64,000 nucleotides of DNA from Maribacter aquivivus (GCF_900142175.1 NZ_FQZX01000002.1:663317-727316); one strand, 5' to 3'. Shown: positions 42,344-52,141, counted from the first letter of the stretch. Made by a program: numbers and translations. The notes: a model not told the origin generated them from the letters alone.

Positions 42344-43387
42344 TTACCGGTCCTTTTTTACACGATGCAAGCTTAAACTTTTAACCAACCATTTTGGCAA
42401 GGTTTTATGTGGGTTTCTATTTTTGAGATTTAAGTACAATCCTAATGATTTTAGAATAGGAACTTTATGGGTTTCTACCAATTCTATTAATGTACCGTCT
42501 GGATCTTCCATATAACTAAAATGACCGGCAGCATCTCCCATATCAAAACTATTGGCGCTATCTACCGTAAAAGCATGACCATTTAGTTTTGCTTTTTCTC
42601 TAATGGAACTCATACCAGATATGTCAAAACACAGGTGTATATAACCCAAGTCTCCCCAAAGTCTATTTTTAAATATTTTAACGGGTGTTCTATCTAAAAC
42701 CTGAATAAGCTCTAGTTGTGTAGGACCAAGAAGATCTCCGAATCCGCCAACAGACTTTCGTTCTTGTGAAATAATTACGCTGCGAAATGTACTTTTAGAG
42801 TTTTCAACTGAAGTTTCAACGGTATCATATGCTACAGTTGTATACCCTAACATGGTACTATAAAACTTCATAGCAGTTTCCATGTCACTTACGCCAATTA
42901 CAGCGCCAAGTACTCCACCATTTTTAGTGGTTTGTGTAGAAAAAACATAATGATCTTCAACCATTTGAACCCTGTTACCAAAAGGATCGGTAAAGTAAAA
43001 GTTAGGACAGAATGATTGATTGATATCCGATAAATCAGACACTTTTAATCCCCTCAAATACGAATGCATTGCTATCAGATTATTACATCTAATTTTCATT
43101 GCATAAATACCTAAATCTCCGAATTTAACTGGATTTATAGCAGCAGTCGGAGTTCGATTTTTGAACTGCCAAATTTCTAATCCGCCGCCACCAATCATAT
43201 TTAACGATAAGTACGCTTCTCGTTTTTCTGCCTTACCATTGGTATACTTTGTCATTAATGATGCAACCGCCTCATCTTCAAACAATAAAACATCAAAATT
43301 TAAATGTTTTCTATACCAATTAAATACTTTTTTAACATCGAGAACGCCTATCCCAATTTGCTGAATTCCGTTTATAATCTCAACCAT
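42344..43387 (-). CDS. Two-domain VOC-superfamily protein
   Basis: A 347-residue protein with two VOC modules. The first (about 5-140) starts IQQIGIGVLDVKKVFNWYRK and ends FYFTDPFGNRVQMVEDH; the second (about 160-315) starts GAVIGVSDMETAMKFYSTML and ends SYMEDPDGTLIELVETH. A His or Glu in these closing motifs would bind the metal. The C terminus is basic. Two-module VOC proteins are typically dioxygenases or isomerases; no substrate is evident. It overlaps the upstream glycosyltransferase gene by 8 bases, implying translational coupling. Confidence 0.82.
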   Translation of the reverse strand: MVEIINGIQQIGIGVLDVKKVFNWYRKHLNFDVLLFEDEAVASLMTKYTNGKAEKREAYLSLNMIGGGGLEIWQFKNRTPTAAINPVKFGDLGIYAMKIRCNNLIAMHSYLRGLKVSDLSDINQSFCPNFYFTDPFGNRVQMVEDHYVFSTQTTKNGGVLGAVIGVSDMETAMKFYSTMLGYTTVAYDTVETSVENSKSTFRSVIISQERKSVGGFGDLLGPTQLELIQVLDRTPVKIFKNRLWGDLGYIHLCFDISGMSSIREKAKLNGHAFTVDSANSFDMGDAAGHFSYMEDPDGTLIELVETHKVPILKSLGLYLNLKNRNPHKTLPKWLVKSLSLHRVKKDR

Positions 43388-44084
43388 TGTATGGGGTGCG
43401 TATCAGCTTATTATGTAGTGATTTTAGTTTGTTGCCCGGGTAACCGAATTTAAAAAGAACGACTAAAAGAAAGTTAGAAAGGTTTACCCGTAGATACGAA
43501 TTCGACTCATATTTACGTGCAGATACTATTAAGTCATTTTTAACGATGGTATAGGGTACGTTCTCTTTTTTCATCCTACGGAAAAACTCAAAATCTTCCA
43601 TCAAAACTTGTTCTTCATCAAACTTTCCTAATTGGTTAAAAGCATCCTTTTTTATAAACAGACACTGATCTCCGCCACCGGTAAATAATCCGTCTTTAGC
43701 TGTAAACGAAGCATTTACGCGTAAGTACCACACATCCTTATCAAATTTGTATGAAAAGAACCCTGCATCATATCCATGCTGTAAGCTATTTAAAATATCA
43801 TCAATGAACCCCATTGGTGGTACTACATCTGCATGTAAAAAAACAAAGGTATTTCCTGAGGCAATTTGAGAGGCTTCATTCATTTGAGCCGCCCTACCTT
43901 TATTTTTACAGTGTAATACTTTTACTTTTTGACTGCATTCTAATATGTCTATAGTATCAGTATTACCAGAAGAAACTGCAACTATAATTTCTACGAGCCT
44001 TTCATGTTCAATGAAACAAGCAACTTTAAAGAGTCGTTGCAGGTTATCAAATTCGTTATGTGCTGGTATTATTATACTTATCAT
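43380..44084 (-). CDS. GT2-family glycosyltransferase (TIGR04283-like)
   Basis: A 234-residue single-domain glycosyltransferase: MISIIIPAHNEFDNLQRLF for the nucleotide-binding strand, NKGRAAQMNEASQIASGN and the metal-binding HADVVPP (DxD equivalent), then GGGDQCLFIKKDAF and the acceptor-side EDFEFFRRM. GRAAQMN is characteristic of the TIGR04283 group, often next to radical-SAM/arsenosugar genes, none of which are seen here. Acceptor unknown. It is the upstream partner of the two-domain VOC gene. Confidence 0.85.
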   Translation of the reverse strand: MISIIIPAHNEFDNLQRLFKVACFIEHERLVEIIVAVSSGNTDTIDILECSQKVKVLHCKNKGRAAQMNEASQIASGNTFVFLHADVVPPMGFIDDILNSLQHGYDAGFFSYKFDKDVWYLRVNASFTAKDGLFTGGGDQCLFIKKDAFNQLGKFDEEQVLMEDFEFFRRMKKENVPYTIVKNDLIVSARKYESNSYLRVNLSNFLLVVLFKFGYPGNKLKSLHNKLIRTPYNG

Positions 44085-44171
44085 GGCAATAGTTAATGCA
44101 TATTTATTAAAAAGTAAAACAGCATTTAAGTAGTATCTAGTTTTACGTATTACTTACGCAATTTGAGAGAA

Positions 44172-44187
44172 ATAGTTTTAAAACTAT
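44172..44187. promoter_or_regulatory. 16-bp perfect palindrome
   Basis: ATAGTTTTAAAACTAT lies in the 212-base gap between the divergent glycosyltransferase and DUF547 genes, 110 bases before the latter. It could bind a dimeric regulator of either gene; a chance AT-rich palindrome is possible. Confidence 0.25.
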
Positions 44188-44296
44188 CGTAATTTTTTAA
44201 AATTAATACTGTAATCAATTAAATAAAGGTGCGACAAATGTTTCATAAACCTTTTAATTATAATTACGTAGTTAGTAGGTAATCTAAAATAATGCT

Positions 44297-45085
44297 ATGA
44301 AACTTAAATTATATCTTCTTGCTACTTTATTTGCATTGTCCTGCACTGCAAAAACCGGACTTCAAGCACAAGTAGAAACTACAAACAAAACAGATTTTAA
44401 TGAATTGTCTGAGACTTTCTTAAAACGTATTATTGATAAGAAAGATACACAAGACCTACAAGACATCTTAGCGAATACTTCTATTTCAGAATTAGACAAT
44501 GCTCTGGACACCAATGATAAAAGACTAGCTTTTTGGCTCAATATTTACAATGCCTACATACAAGTGATTCTTCAAAAGAACCCGGAGTTATATGATGACA
44601 GAGGTAGTTTTTTTAAATTGGAGCAGATAAAGATTGCAGGTGAAATGGTATCGTTTGCTAAAATAGAACATGGTATTATCAGAAAATCGCAATGGGAATA
44701 TGGTTTAGGTTATATACGCAAGTGGTTTCCAGGTAAATTTGAACGTAAACTAAGAGTAAATAAACCGGTTTATAATGTACATTTTGCCTTAAACTGCGGT
44801 GCTAAAGATTGCCCGCCAGTTGCAATTTATGAGTGGGAACGTTTACCTGAACAATTTAAAATAGGTACAAAAAGACTTCTAGAGAAAACGAGCGAATACA
44901 ATAGCGAAACCAATGTAGTTAAAGTTACTTCGCTATTTAGTTGGTTTAGAGGTGATTTTGGTGGCAAAAGCGGAATTAAAAAAATTCTAAAAGAGAACGA
45001 AATTATACCTTCTACAAAAGGTGTGGATATTGAATACATTAATTACGATTGGACTTTATATCTTGATAATTTTATAGAACTATAG
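44297..45085 (+). CDS. DUF547-domain exported protein
   Basis: A 262-residue protein with a signal sequence containing a possible lipobox (ATLFALSC, Cys17). DUF547 features are clear: DKRLAFWLNIYNAYIQVIL, then GSFFKLEQIKIAGEMVSFAKIEHGIIR-like spacing, NVHFALNCGAKDCPP and LFSWFRGDFGG. The conserved Cys/His/Asp residues suggest a papain-like fold, but enzymatic activity has not been established to my knowledge. It precedes the RND exporter by 129 bases. Confidence 0.88.
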   Translation: MKLKLYLLATLFALSCTAKTGLQAQVETTNKTDFNELSETFLKRIIDKKDTQDLQDILANTSISELDNALDTNDKRLAFWLNIYNAYIQVILQKNPELYDDRGSFFKLEQIKIAGEMVSFAKIEHGIIRKSQWEYGLGYIRKWFPGKFERKLRVNKPVYNVHFALNCGAKDCPPVAIYEWERLPEQFKIGTKRLLEKTSEYNSETNVVKVTSLFSWFRGDFGGKSGIKKILKENEIIPSTKGVDIEYINYDWTLYLDNFIEL

Positions 45086-45214
45086 TTGGAACATCACATT
45101 TGAGAGCGAAAGATATTTTTTTTAAAAATTTACTTCGTTCTTAATTGTTTCTTTATACCAAGGTTACCATGAAGAATGGTAAATTCGCATCCGAAATAGA
45201 TTTTATATTTTTCT

Positions 45215-47458
45215 ATGAAGGCTGACCTTGGCTTCCTTAAAAAGTTATTCGTTGTACTATTTATCCTATTGGGCGTAATGGCTGCCTCTAAATTGGATGA
45301 GCTTCGGTTTTCATTTGATTTTAGTCAATTTTTCCCCGAAGAAGATCCAGATTTAGCCTTTTACGATAGTTATGTAGAAGAATTTGGTACCGATGATAAT
45401 TTTTTACTAATAGCAGTAAAGAACGATCCCGATGTTTTTCAGCAAGATTTCCTTAACAGTTTTCAAGCATTTTCTGAAGAGAGTAAAACTTTTAAATATG
45501 TTTTAGAAAGTAGCTCTTTAACATCACTCTCCTACCCGCTTAAAACCTCTTTTGGCTATACCACCTTACCAATCATTCATATTGACGACCCTTCGCAATA
45601 CCAAAAAGATTGGAATAAAATTAAAGAAGATTCCCTTTTTCTAAACGTACTTGTAGATGAAAAGCGAAAGTCTTTAGTTCTAGCACTAGAGACCGAAGAC
45701 AATTTAGATTACAAGCAATCTGAACTTCTTTTAAATAGTATTAGAGCTTCTTTAAAAGAGCACAACTTACCCGATTTTCATATTTTAGGAAGGGCTTTCT
45801 TTTATGAAGCCATTGTTGAAATGCAGAAGAGTGAAGTGCTTACAACCACTATTGTAGCTTCTATTTTAGTTTTTATAATTCTTTTGCTCGTATACAGAAG
45901 TATGCCCGTAGTTCTTATATCGGTTTTCTCAATCGCCATGTCTCTTTTACTATTCATGGGATTACTAGGCTGGTTAGGTAAAGAACTAAATGCCATGGCT
46001 GCATTCTACCCTGTACTCATGCTTATTGTGGGTACTTCTGATGTTATACACCTTACCGATAGTTATATAAGAAAATTGCAAACCGGTATACCACGATATA
46101 AGGCGATTAAATCTTCACTTAGAGAAGTGGGTATGACTACCTTACTTACCTCAATAACTACTGCCGTTGGTTTTGTAACCTTGCTTTCATCACGATTGGT
46201 TAGTATTCAAGAATTCGGAATAAACGCCGCTATTGGCGTACTTGTGGCTTACATAACGGTTATTTTCTTAACCGGTTCATTACTGGTAACTATACCCGAA
46301 AAATCATTGATCGGTCGTAAAAGTATCTCTGAGAATTGGGTTAAATACCTTTTAAAGTTAAATACATTCACCAAAAACTACCCTAAGTCTATTATACTGG
46401 GAACTGTTGTTTTCACTGCTCTATGTGTTTTAGGTATCTACATGGTACAGACCAATCAAGAATTAAAGAACACCTTACCTGCAGAAAGTAAAATAGCCAA
46501 AGATTTCGATTACTTTCAAAGTAATTTTTCAGGATTCAGACCTTTAGAAATTGCCGTTATGAGTACTGAAGGCAATAAGGTTACCGATTTTAAAGTTGCC
46601 CAAGAAATTGAAAAATTACTTACCTATCTAAAAACATTTGAAAGTATAGGCAATGTACAATCTGCTAACCTACCGTATAAAATCTTCAATAAAGCGAACA
46701 ACCTAAATAGCGCTGCATATTTTACCCTACCTAGCGATGAGAAAACCTTTTTAAAATATCAAAAAGATACCCGTAAACTAGCGCGTAAACAACTGGCTAA
46801 ATTTATAAATGCAGATGAAAGTATTGCCCGTATTAATGGCAGGCTACAAGATATTGGTACCGATAAGCTAAAAATTATATATAGCGATATTGATCATTTT
46901 GCAAAAACACAATTAGACACGTCTCTAGTTTCCATAAAAGTAACAGGTAAGAGCATTTTGCTCGATAAAAACTCTGAATATATTAGAAGTAGTTTATTAG
47001 AAGGATTGCTGTACGGATTACTGCTGATCGGAGTAATTATGGCTTTTGTGTTTCGGGATATTAAAATATTTCTGATTTCATTAGTACCGAATGTGTTACC
47101 TATATTATTTGCCGGTGGTATGTTAGGCTTTTTAGGGATACCACTTGAAGCTTCGCTATCTGTAGTTTTTGCTATCGTCTTCGGTATTGCCGTTGATGAC
47201 ACCATTCACTTCTTAGGAAAATATAAATTAAGTATTAGCCAAGGCTTGGATAAAGAGGCTGCACTTGAAAAGACATTTGCACAAACCGGTAGAGCATTGG
47301 TCATTACAACCATCATTCTTTTCTTTGGCTTTATGGTGATGTTATTTTCTATTCATCAACCTAGTGTAACTATTGGGTTGATCATAAGTGTAACCCTGGT
47401 AACAGCATTGATATTAGACTTGCTGTTATTACCGGTATTACTAAGAAAATTGATTTAG
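45215..47458 (+). CDS. RND-superfamily exporter (MMPL/HAE3 type)
   Basis: A 747-residue inner-membrane protein with the duplicated layout of RND exporters: helix 1 (about 8-26), a large periplasmic loop, five helices (about 205-360), then the same order again (helix 7 about 390-410, helices 8-12 about 590-745). Proton-relay residues appear in GTSDVIHLTDSY and its twin GIAVDDTIHFLGKY, the sterol-sensing-like segments. Such single-polypeptide RND proteins export lipids or hopanoids. No adaptor or outer-membrane factor gene accompanies it. Confidence 0.92.
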   Translation: MKADLGFLKKLFVVLFILLGVMAASKLDELRFSFDFSQFFPEEDPDLAFYDSYVEEFGTDDNFLLIAVKNDPDVFQQDFLNSFQAFSEESKTFKYVLESSSLTSLSYPLKTSFGYTTLPIIHIDDPSQYQKDWNKIKEDSLFLNVLVDEKRKSLVLALETEDNLDYKQSELLLNSIRASLKEHNLPDFHILGRAFFYEAIVEMQKSEVLTTTIVASILVFIILLLVYRSMPVVLISVFSIAMSLLLFMGLLGWLGKELNAMAAFYPVLMLIVGTSDVIHLTDSYIRKLQTGIPRYKAIKSSLREVGMTTLLTSITTAVGFVTLLSSRLVSIQEFGINAAIGVLVAYITVIFLTGSLLVTIPEKSLIGRKSISENWVKYLLKLNTFTKNYPKSIILGTVVFTALCVLGIYMVQTNQELKNTLPAESKIAKDFDYFQSNFSGFRPLEIAVMSTEGNKVTDFKVAQEIEKLLTYLKTFESIGNVQSANLPYKIFNKANNLNSAAYFTLPSDEKTFLKYQKDTRKLARKQLAKFINADESIARINGRLQDIGTDKLKIIYSDIDHFAKTQLDTSLVSIKVTGKSILLDKNSEYIRSSLLEGLLYGLLLIGVIMAFVFRDIKIFLISLVPNVLPILFAGGMLGFLGIPLEASLSVVFAIVFGIAVDDTIHFLGKYKLSISQGLDKEAALEKTFAQTGRALVITTIILFFGFMVMLFSIHQPSVTIGLIISVTLVTALILDLLLLPVLLRKLI

Positions 47459-47571
47459 ACAGGCTTATTGGTACGGTCTAATGTTTTTTGTAAAGACCTA
47501 TAGGCAAAGATTGTTTTGCCAACCATTAAAATCATTAAGCTTATCCATAATGTAAAGAGCAGGTATTCCAT
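47455..47571 (-). CDS. Candidate 38-residue single-helix membrane protein
   Basis: A short frame read on the minus strand from ATG at 47571: a hydrophobic helix (EYLLFTLWISLMILMVG) followed by a basic amphipathic tail (RSLQKTLDRTNKPV). The stop overlaps the convergent RND gene by 4 bases. The clean helix-plus-basic-tail design is that of many genuine small membrane proteins, but there is no homologue I can recognise and no clear promoter. The rest of the gene-free stretch up to 47801 holds only a hairpin. Confidence 0.4.
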   Translation of the reverse strand: MEYLLFTLWISLMILMVGKTIFAYRSLQKTLDRTNKPV

Positions 47572-47716
47572 AACACTAATTGATTTACGGGGTTACTTTT
47601 AGTTCAGTTATTTAAGACGCTGGGGCATTTTAAATGTATTTGGTCGATAAATATATACATTTCATCTATACGCCTGTTAAAAAAAACCAAATTTTCGATG
47701 AAATGCGTAATAATAA

Positions 47717-47745
47717 CAGTGTCACGACTTTACATCGTGACACTG
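47717..47745. other. Perfect 11-bp hairpin
   Basis: CAGTGTCACGA-CTTTACA-TCGTGACACTG, followed on the plus strand by nine A residues. Located between the RND and TPR genes (gap 47459-47801). For the minus-strand TPR transcript the T tract precedes rather than follows the stem, so ordinary intrinsic termination is not expected. Confidence 0.5.
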
Positions 47746-47801
47746 AAAAAAAAACAATCCAACCTAAAACAAACATGAAATGAAAATAATTGGGCAATCA
47801 A

Positions 47802-49079
47802 TTACAAATCATGCACTTGCTTTTCCATACCGGGACCTAATTCATAAATAGCCCCTATTAATTCTCCTTTTAGTTCTTTAACTCTCTCTTCTTCTCCGTT
47901 AGCTTTATAAACTTCAGCTGCTTGGTATAGTAAAGCCGGTTCAAATGTTTTACCATATACGTAGGTGTTCATAATTTCCATAGCCTTCTCTTTATTTCCG
48001 TTTTTAAGTAGACTGTATCCTAACCAGCTATACGATTCTGGCGTAGGTCTATTAGCTACTTCTCGCTGTGCTAGTAATAAAGCACTATCATATTGTTTGG
48101 TTTCACCTATATACAACCCAAGGTTATATGCATTGTACATATCGCCGTAAGCGGTGTTTTTTACCCTTGTAAAGTACTCATCTAAATTCTTGGTACGCAC
48201 TAAGTCATCATCTATATAATCAGCTATTTCTGCTTTCAATAGAAAATAATCTGGAGCATTATAGGTTTTGGTAACCGAGTCTAAAATTCGGATTGCCTCT
48301 TCAGAATTTTTATCGTTCGAAAAAACGACCCATGCGATTCCCTTTTTAGCATATGCATTATTATTGTCAATTTCTAACGCTTTTAAATATTGCTGGTACG
48401 AATCTTCAATTCTACCTGCATGACCATAATAGTCTCCTAAATTCGTATAGCTCCACAGCATTAAGTCTTTATTCTTTGCCAACTCAGCTTTGGTTCTAGC
48501 CTTTTCCATAAAACTTATGGTCGTATCTAAATCGCCTTTATAATCGTTCCATTTTGCCAAACGAATCATATAACCGAAATCTGACATGTTTTTTAAGCTA
48601 TCTAAATACTTCTCTGCCAATGGGTAATTACCCAATTCCATATGAACATCAAAGTACAAGCTTTGGGTCTCATTCTTATCTCCGCCAATTGCCGCCACAG
48701 CATCTGCTAATTGTAATGCTTCTTTAAAGCGATGTTGAGAAATATAATTTCTAGCTAGTGATCTGTAAAAACCGGGCTTCCCAATGTTTGCAATATCAAC
48801 TGCCTTTTTTAAACTCTTTTCTGCCTTCTTTAAAAATTCAATATCTCCCGTTTGCTGAAAGTATCTGTTGTACTCCCCACCTACCACACCAAAACTGGTA
48901 AGTTGCATGCTGTCTGGTCTTATTTTAGAATTCCAAAGGTCAAAATACTTTGATGTTGTTTTAATCTCGTTAGAGACTAAAAACTTATCGTAATCTTTTT
49001 TATGTGCAATTGCGTCCTGATTTTTGGTACCACATGATGACACCAGTATCATTACTATTAAAAGCTGTATTAATTTCAT
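47802..49079 (-). CDS. TPR-repeat lipoprotein
   Basis: A 425-residue lipoprotein (MKLIQLLIVMILVSSCGTK, Cys16). At least six tetratricopeptide repeats are visible, for example EFLKKAEKSLKKAVDIANIG, SYQQYLKALEIDNNNAYAKK and SYSWLGYSLLKNGNKEKAME, making a helical scaffold exposed to the periplasm. In Flavobacteriaceae this type of gene stands beside DUF4331 proteins, as here (two such genes upstream on the same strand). A hairpin terminator at 49110-49133 separates it from them. Function unknown. Confidence 0.85.
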   Translation of the reverse strand: MKLIQLLIVMILVSSCGTKNQDAIAHKKDYDKFLVSNEIKTTSKYFDLWNSKIRPDSMQLTSFGVVGGEYNRYFQQTGDIEFLKKAEKSLKKAVDIANIGKPGFYRSLARNYISQHRFKEALQLADAVAAIGGDKNETQSLYFDVHMELGNYPLAEKYLDSLKNMSDFGYMIRLAKWNDYKGDLDTTISFMEKARTKAELAKNKDLMLWSYTNLGDYYGHAGRIEDSYQQYLKALEIDNNNAYAKKGIAWVVFSNDKNSEEAIRILDSVTKTYNAPDYFLLKAEIADYIDDDLVRTKNLDEYFTRVKNTAYGDMYNAYNLGLYIGETKQYDSALLLAQREVANRPTPESYSWLGYSLLKNGNKEKAMEIMNTYVYGKTFEPALLYQAAEVYKANGEEERVKELKGELIGAIYELGPGMEKQVHDL

Positions 49080-49109
49080 AAGGTTGTTTTTTTGTGGATC
49101 GATTAAAAT

Positions 49110-49133
49110 AAGGGGAGTTTTTCAACTCCCCTT
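49110..49133 (-). terminator. Hairpin between the DUF4331-type genes and the TPR gene
   Basis: AAGGGGAGTT-TTTC-AACTCCCCTT, a perfect 10-bp stem. Read on the minus strand it is followed by ATTTTAAT. It would terminate or attenuate the transcript coming from the DUF4331-type genes before the TPR gene. Confidence 0.55.
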
Positions 49134-49210
49134 CCCCTTCTCTTTCATAAACAATTTAGGGTTGCGCCAGTCTTATCTAACCTATCAATAGACAAGGTGA
49201 TGGCAACTTT

Positions 49211-49972
49211 TTATTCAGGTGCTCCCAAGTATGGGAACGTAGTACCTATAGTAGCGGTTTGCCCAACGCCATCTGAGGTTAATCTTGGTAAATCTGCCAT
49301 ACCATCACCATCTGTATCTTGACCGCTAAAACGATCACCTTCCATACCACCAAACAATAATATTAATGACACATCAATAACATCATCTTGAGGAGTTCTA
49401 CCTGTTAATGCAACTTCATCACCATCAGGAACCAAAATTCTACCATCATCATCCAAATCTGTACCTGGGTTAAAGTATGTGGTAGGTAAGTTTGGTGCTA
49501 CTTCTAAAACATCGGCAGCTAAATAACCTGTTAATGTAGGGGCATCTAAACCTAAGATGTTGCTTTCATAGTTTACTGCAGCTGGATCAGCACCTAAAAT
49601 GTTTGCATACACATCATGATATGCTTCTAATCTTGCTTCAAAATCTGCTTGAAAAGTTGCTGCCATTTCTGAAGGAATAGATACGTTATGAGCATCTTTA
49701 ATAGTACCATCTGCACTTAATACCGTATTAATTCCCGGTCTTCCCATAAAATCAACTTGTGCGTACGTTCCTGTAAAATCTGGAGCCATTGCCTCTTCAC
49801 ATGGTGTACAAGTACCGCCACAATCAACTCCTGTTTCATCGCCATTCATAATACCATCATCACATGTTGGTGTAATAACTATGGGTGTGTTGTCATCATC
49901 ATCGCTACAAGAAGCCAATGCTGCTACTGCCAAAAGAGACAAAAACGTATATTTTATATTTTTATATTTCAT
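49211..49972 (-). CDS. Exported DUF4331-like lipoprotein with Cys-rich linker
   Basis: A 253-residue lipoprotein (LAVAALASC, Cys22). After an acidic stretch comes the linker DGIMNGDETGVDCGGTCTPC, a four-cysteine motif found in many Bacteroidota surface proteins. The rest (about 70-253) reads like the second half of a DUF4331 protein: PDFTGTYAQVDFMGRPGINT, later LPTTYFNPGTDLDDDGRILV and DVIDVSLILLFGG. It is 24 bases downstream of a gene that carries the first half of DUF4331, so the two proteins likely form a complex. Confidence 0.75.
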   Translation of the reverse strand: MKYKNIKYTFLSLLAVAALASCSDDDDNTPIVITPTCDDGIMNGDETGVDCGGTCTPCEEAMAPDFTGTYAQVDFMGRPGINTVLSADGTIKDAHNVSIPSEMAATFQADFEARLEAYHDVYANILGADPAAVNYESNILGLDAPTLTGYLAADVLEVAPNLPTTYFNPGTDLDDDGRILVPDGDEVALTGRTPQDDVIDVSLILLFGGMEGDRFSGQDTDGDGMADLPRLTSDGVGQTATIGTTFPYLGAPE

Positions 49973-49996
49973 CGTTATATTTTTATAAGGTTATAA

Positions 49997-50707
49997 TTAT
50001 TGTTTAGCGTTTGTTGTTACCCAAGTTTTGTACACTTCTAAACCAAGTGCATTCTGACCTGTTGTAGTACCCAAAAGGCTGTTAGGCAACTCTACTACTA
50101 TAGACATTGTATTTGCACCATCAAAAGTATCAACAGCGGTATCATCATCGTCATCAGTTGTATTAGGATCACCTGCTGGTTTAAAACCTAAAGGAGCCGT
50201 ACCACCAATAACTTCATTGAATTGAAAGAAATCAAAGAAAAAAGCATCTTGTCTAGGACCTGCGAATAACGAAACTCCGTTTGCCGTAGTCTCTACAATA
50301 GCAGTTTCAGCAGAAATGTCTACCGATCCTAATGGAGCATCTACCATTATAGCACCATTTAAACCTGTTTCACTTGGTGCAACCGGACCAAAGAAATACA
50401 TTTTACCATCTCTTGGTATTGCTTGTATTACTAAATCTTCTACCAAATCATTATCGGTATCAATATTAATTTCTAGTAATACATTTTCATCAAACGTACC
50501 ATAAGCCAAATCTGGCAGTACATTAGATTGAAGGTCTACCGCAAAAACGGTATTGTCTGAACCTTCTGTTGGTTCAAAAGCATAAAAATCGGCAATATCT
50601 GCCGAGGTTCCCATAGCGTTTGGCGCATCAATATGATCTGCTGCCACTAAAAGACCACCTACTAAGGCCAAAGCGCCAAGTCCCATAAATAATTTTGATT
50701 TTTTCAT
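49997..50707 (-). CDS. DUF4331-family exported protein
   Basis: A 236-residue protein with a signal peptide (MGLGALALVGGLLVA). The mature N terminus ADHIDAPNAMGTSADIADFY is the hallmark of DUF4331, followed by strands and Asp-rich loops (LEINIDTDNDLVEDLVIQ, DPNTTDDDDDTAVDTFDG) that may bind calcium. Family function is unknown. It heads the cluster with the DUF4331-like lipoprotein and the TPR lipoprotein, in that order of transcription. Confidence 0.88.
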   Translation of the reverse strand: MKKSKLFMGLGALALVGGLLVAADHIDAPNAMGTSADIADFYAFEPTEGSDNTVFAVDLQSNVLPDLAYGTFDENVLLEINIDTDNDLVEDLVIQAIPRDGKMYFFGPVAPSETGLNGAIMVDAPLGSVDISAETAIVETTANGVSLFAGPRQDAFFFDFFQFNEVIGGTAPLGFKPAGDPNTTDDDDDTAVDTFDGANTMSIVVELPNSLLGTTTGQNALGLEVYKTWVTTNAKQ

Positions 50708-50912
50708 TATCCTTTTTTTTTTTAGATTAGAATCACCCCTACTTACGAGACTAAAAATGAAAGGTTCATTTTTTCTTAAAAAAAATTAAAATTTATTTTC
50801 AACTACAAGATGAGATCCATCAATAAAAATGTTTCTATAGCTTAGAAGTAACTATTTATAAATAAGTGTAAACTAATAATTAGCTAACTTTACAATCTTA
50901 AATAATTAAGAT

Positions 50913-52109
50913 ATGAACCCGTCTTCCTCTGGTTGGATTGAGAAATATGGTTCGGTTGTTCAAAAACACCAAAATGCTTTCCCCCATTTTGAAGCTTTAT
51001 ACAGTACGCTTAAAAAAAGCGGATTCGTATATGGTCTAAATTCTAGCATACCAGAGTTTATAGAATTAGAACACTCCCTATCTGAAGACGAGAAAGCAAA
51101 AATTAATTTACTGCACGCACTTTACTTTACCTACCGTATAAAAGGTGGTGATGACTATAATACCTTTATTGAACAAGTGTTTGAGTTCTACGGAATACTA
51201 AATATTAGTCGCGCAGGTTTTTTTGATAAATGGTTTACCGGTAGCAAAACATCTGCGAAGCTTGAAAAACTAATGACTTCAAGAATATATATTGAAGACA
51301 ATATTATAAGTAAGACTTTTAACAGCCTTATTACCAATTCGCTACTTTTTATTGATGTACTACTTTTTAAACATTTTTTAAATAAGCACACAGCATTAAA
51401 GAAAAAGGCAGAAGAAATAGAATACTTAGCTATTAATATTACCTACGCTGCCCTTAGTTCTCAAGAAATTGATAGACAAGACAATAGACTTTCACAGTTA
51501 TTGGCTTCTTCATTAACCTATATTAGTTGTGCCGAAAACAGCTTTGATGGTTCTTACCGCGAACGGCTTTTAAATAATAAGGAAAATTGGGAGAATCGAT
51601 ATTTGTTAGATATGGCTTGCCTTACCGTTTGGGAAGACCATTCTTTAGATTATACCGAGTCTGAATTTATATTTGGAATAGGAGAAGATCTCGGTTTTGA
51701 AAAATCTATAATTTCATCATCTATTACTGATGTTACCGACTTCTTTAAAATGAATGTTGATGTTATACCTTATTTAAAGGAAAAGAATTTGGCACAGCAG
51801 TTTTACGAAAGTATGGGTAAAATTGTAAAAAAACTGATTCTACGAAATAGTAAACGTTTACTTAAAGAACTTTCTCAAAGTGCAGAGTTGGTTGCGCTTT
51901 TGTCAAAATCAACTATGAGAGATTTAAGTGATGAAGAAAAGAAAAAGGTTCAAAATCAACTATTAGATATTTTTAAAAGTATACCTTCACTAGCGATATT
52001 TATTTTACCAGGTGGTGCAATTCTGCTTCCTATTTTTATTAAGCTGATCCCTAAATTATTGCCCTCTGCATTCGATGAAAATAGAATTGACGAAGAAGAG
52101 GATATTTAG
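50913..52109 (+). CDS. LETM1-related protein
   Basis: A 398-residue mostly helical protein without signal peptide. The C terminus (about 320-390) matches the LETM1 domain: SKSTMRDLSDEEKKKVQNQL followed by a hydrophobic helix with FILPGGAILLPIFIKLIPKL and LLPSAF. In Bacteroidota such proteins are named LETM1-related biofilm-associated proteins; in mitochondria LETM1 takes part in ion exchange, but the bacterial role is open. The N-terminal 300 residues have no recognisable domain. Monocistronic, convergent with the LytTR gene. Confidence 0.85.
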   Translation: MNPSSSGWIEKYGSVVQKHQNAFPHFEALYSTLKKSGFVYGLNSSIPEFIELEHSLSEDEKAKINLLHALYFTYRIKGGDDYNTFIEQVFEFYGILNISRAGFFDKWFTGSKTSAKLEKLMTSRIYIEDNIISKTFNSLITNSLLFIDVLLFKHFLNKHTALKKKAEEIEYLAINITYAALSSQEIDRQDNRLSQLLASSLTYISCAENSFDGSYRERLLNNKENWENRYLLDMACLTVWEDHSLDYTESEFIFGIGEDLGFEKSIISSSITDVTDFFKMNVDVIPYLKEKNLAQQFYESMGKIVKKLILRNSKRLLKELSQSAELVALLSKSTMRDLSDEEKKKVQNQLLDIFKSIPSLAIFILPGGAILLPIFIKLIPKLLPSAFDENRIDEEEDI

Positions 52110-52141
52110 ACTACTTACTAATTATCAACAACTTACCTTTT

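Noticed and set aside
47717..47745. Intrinsic terminator of the TPR gene
   Set aside because: On the minus strand no T tract follows the stem.
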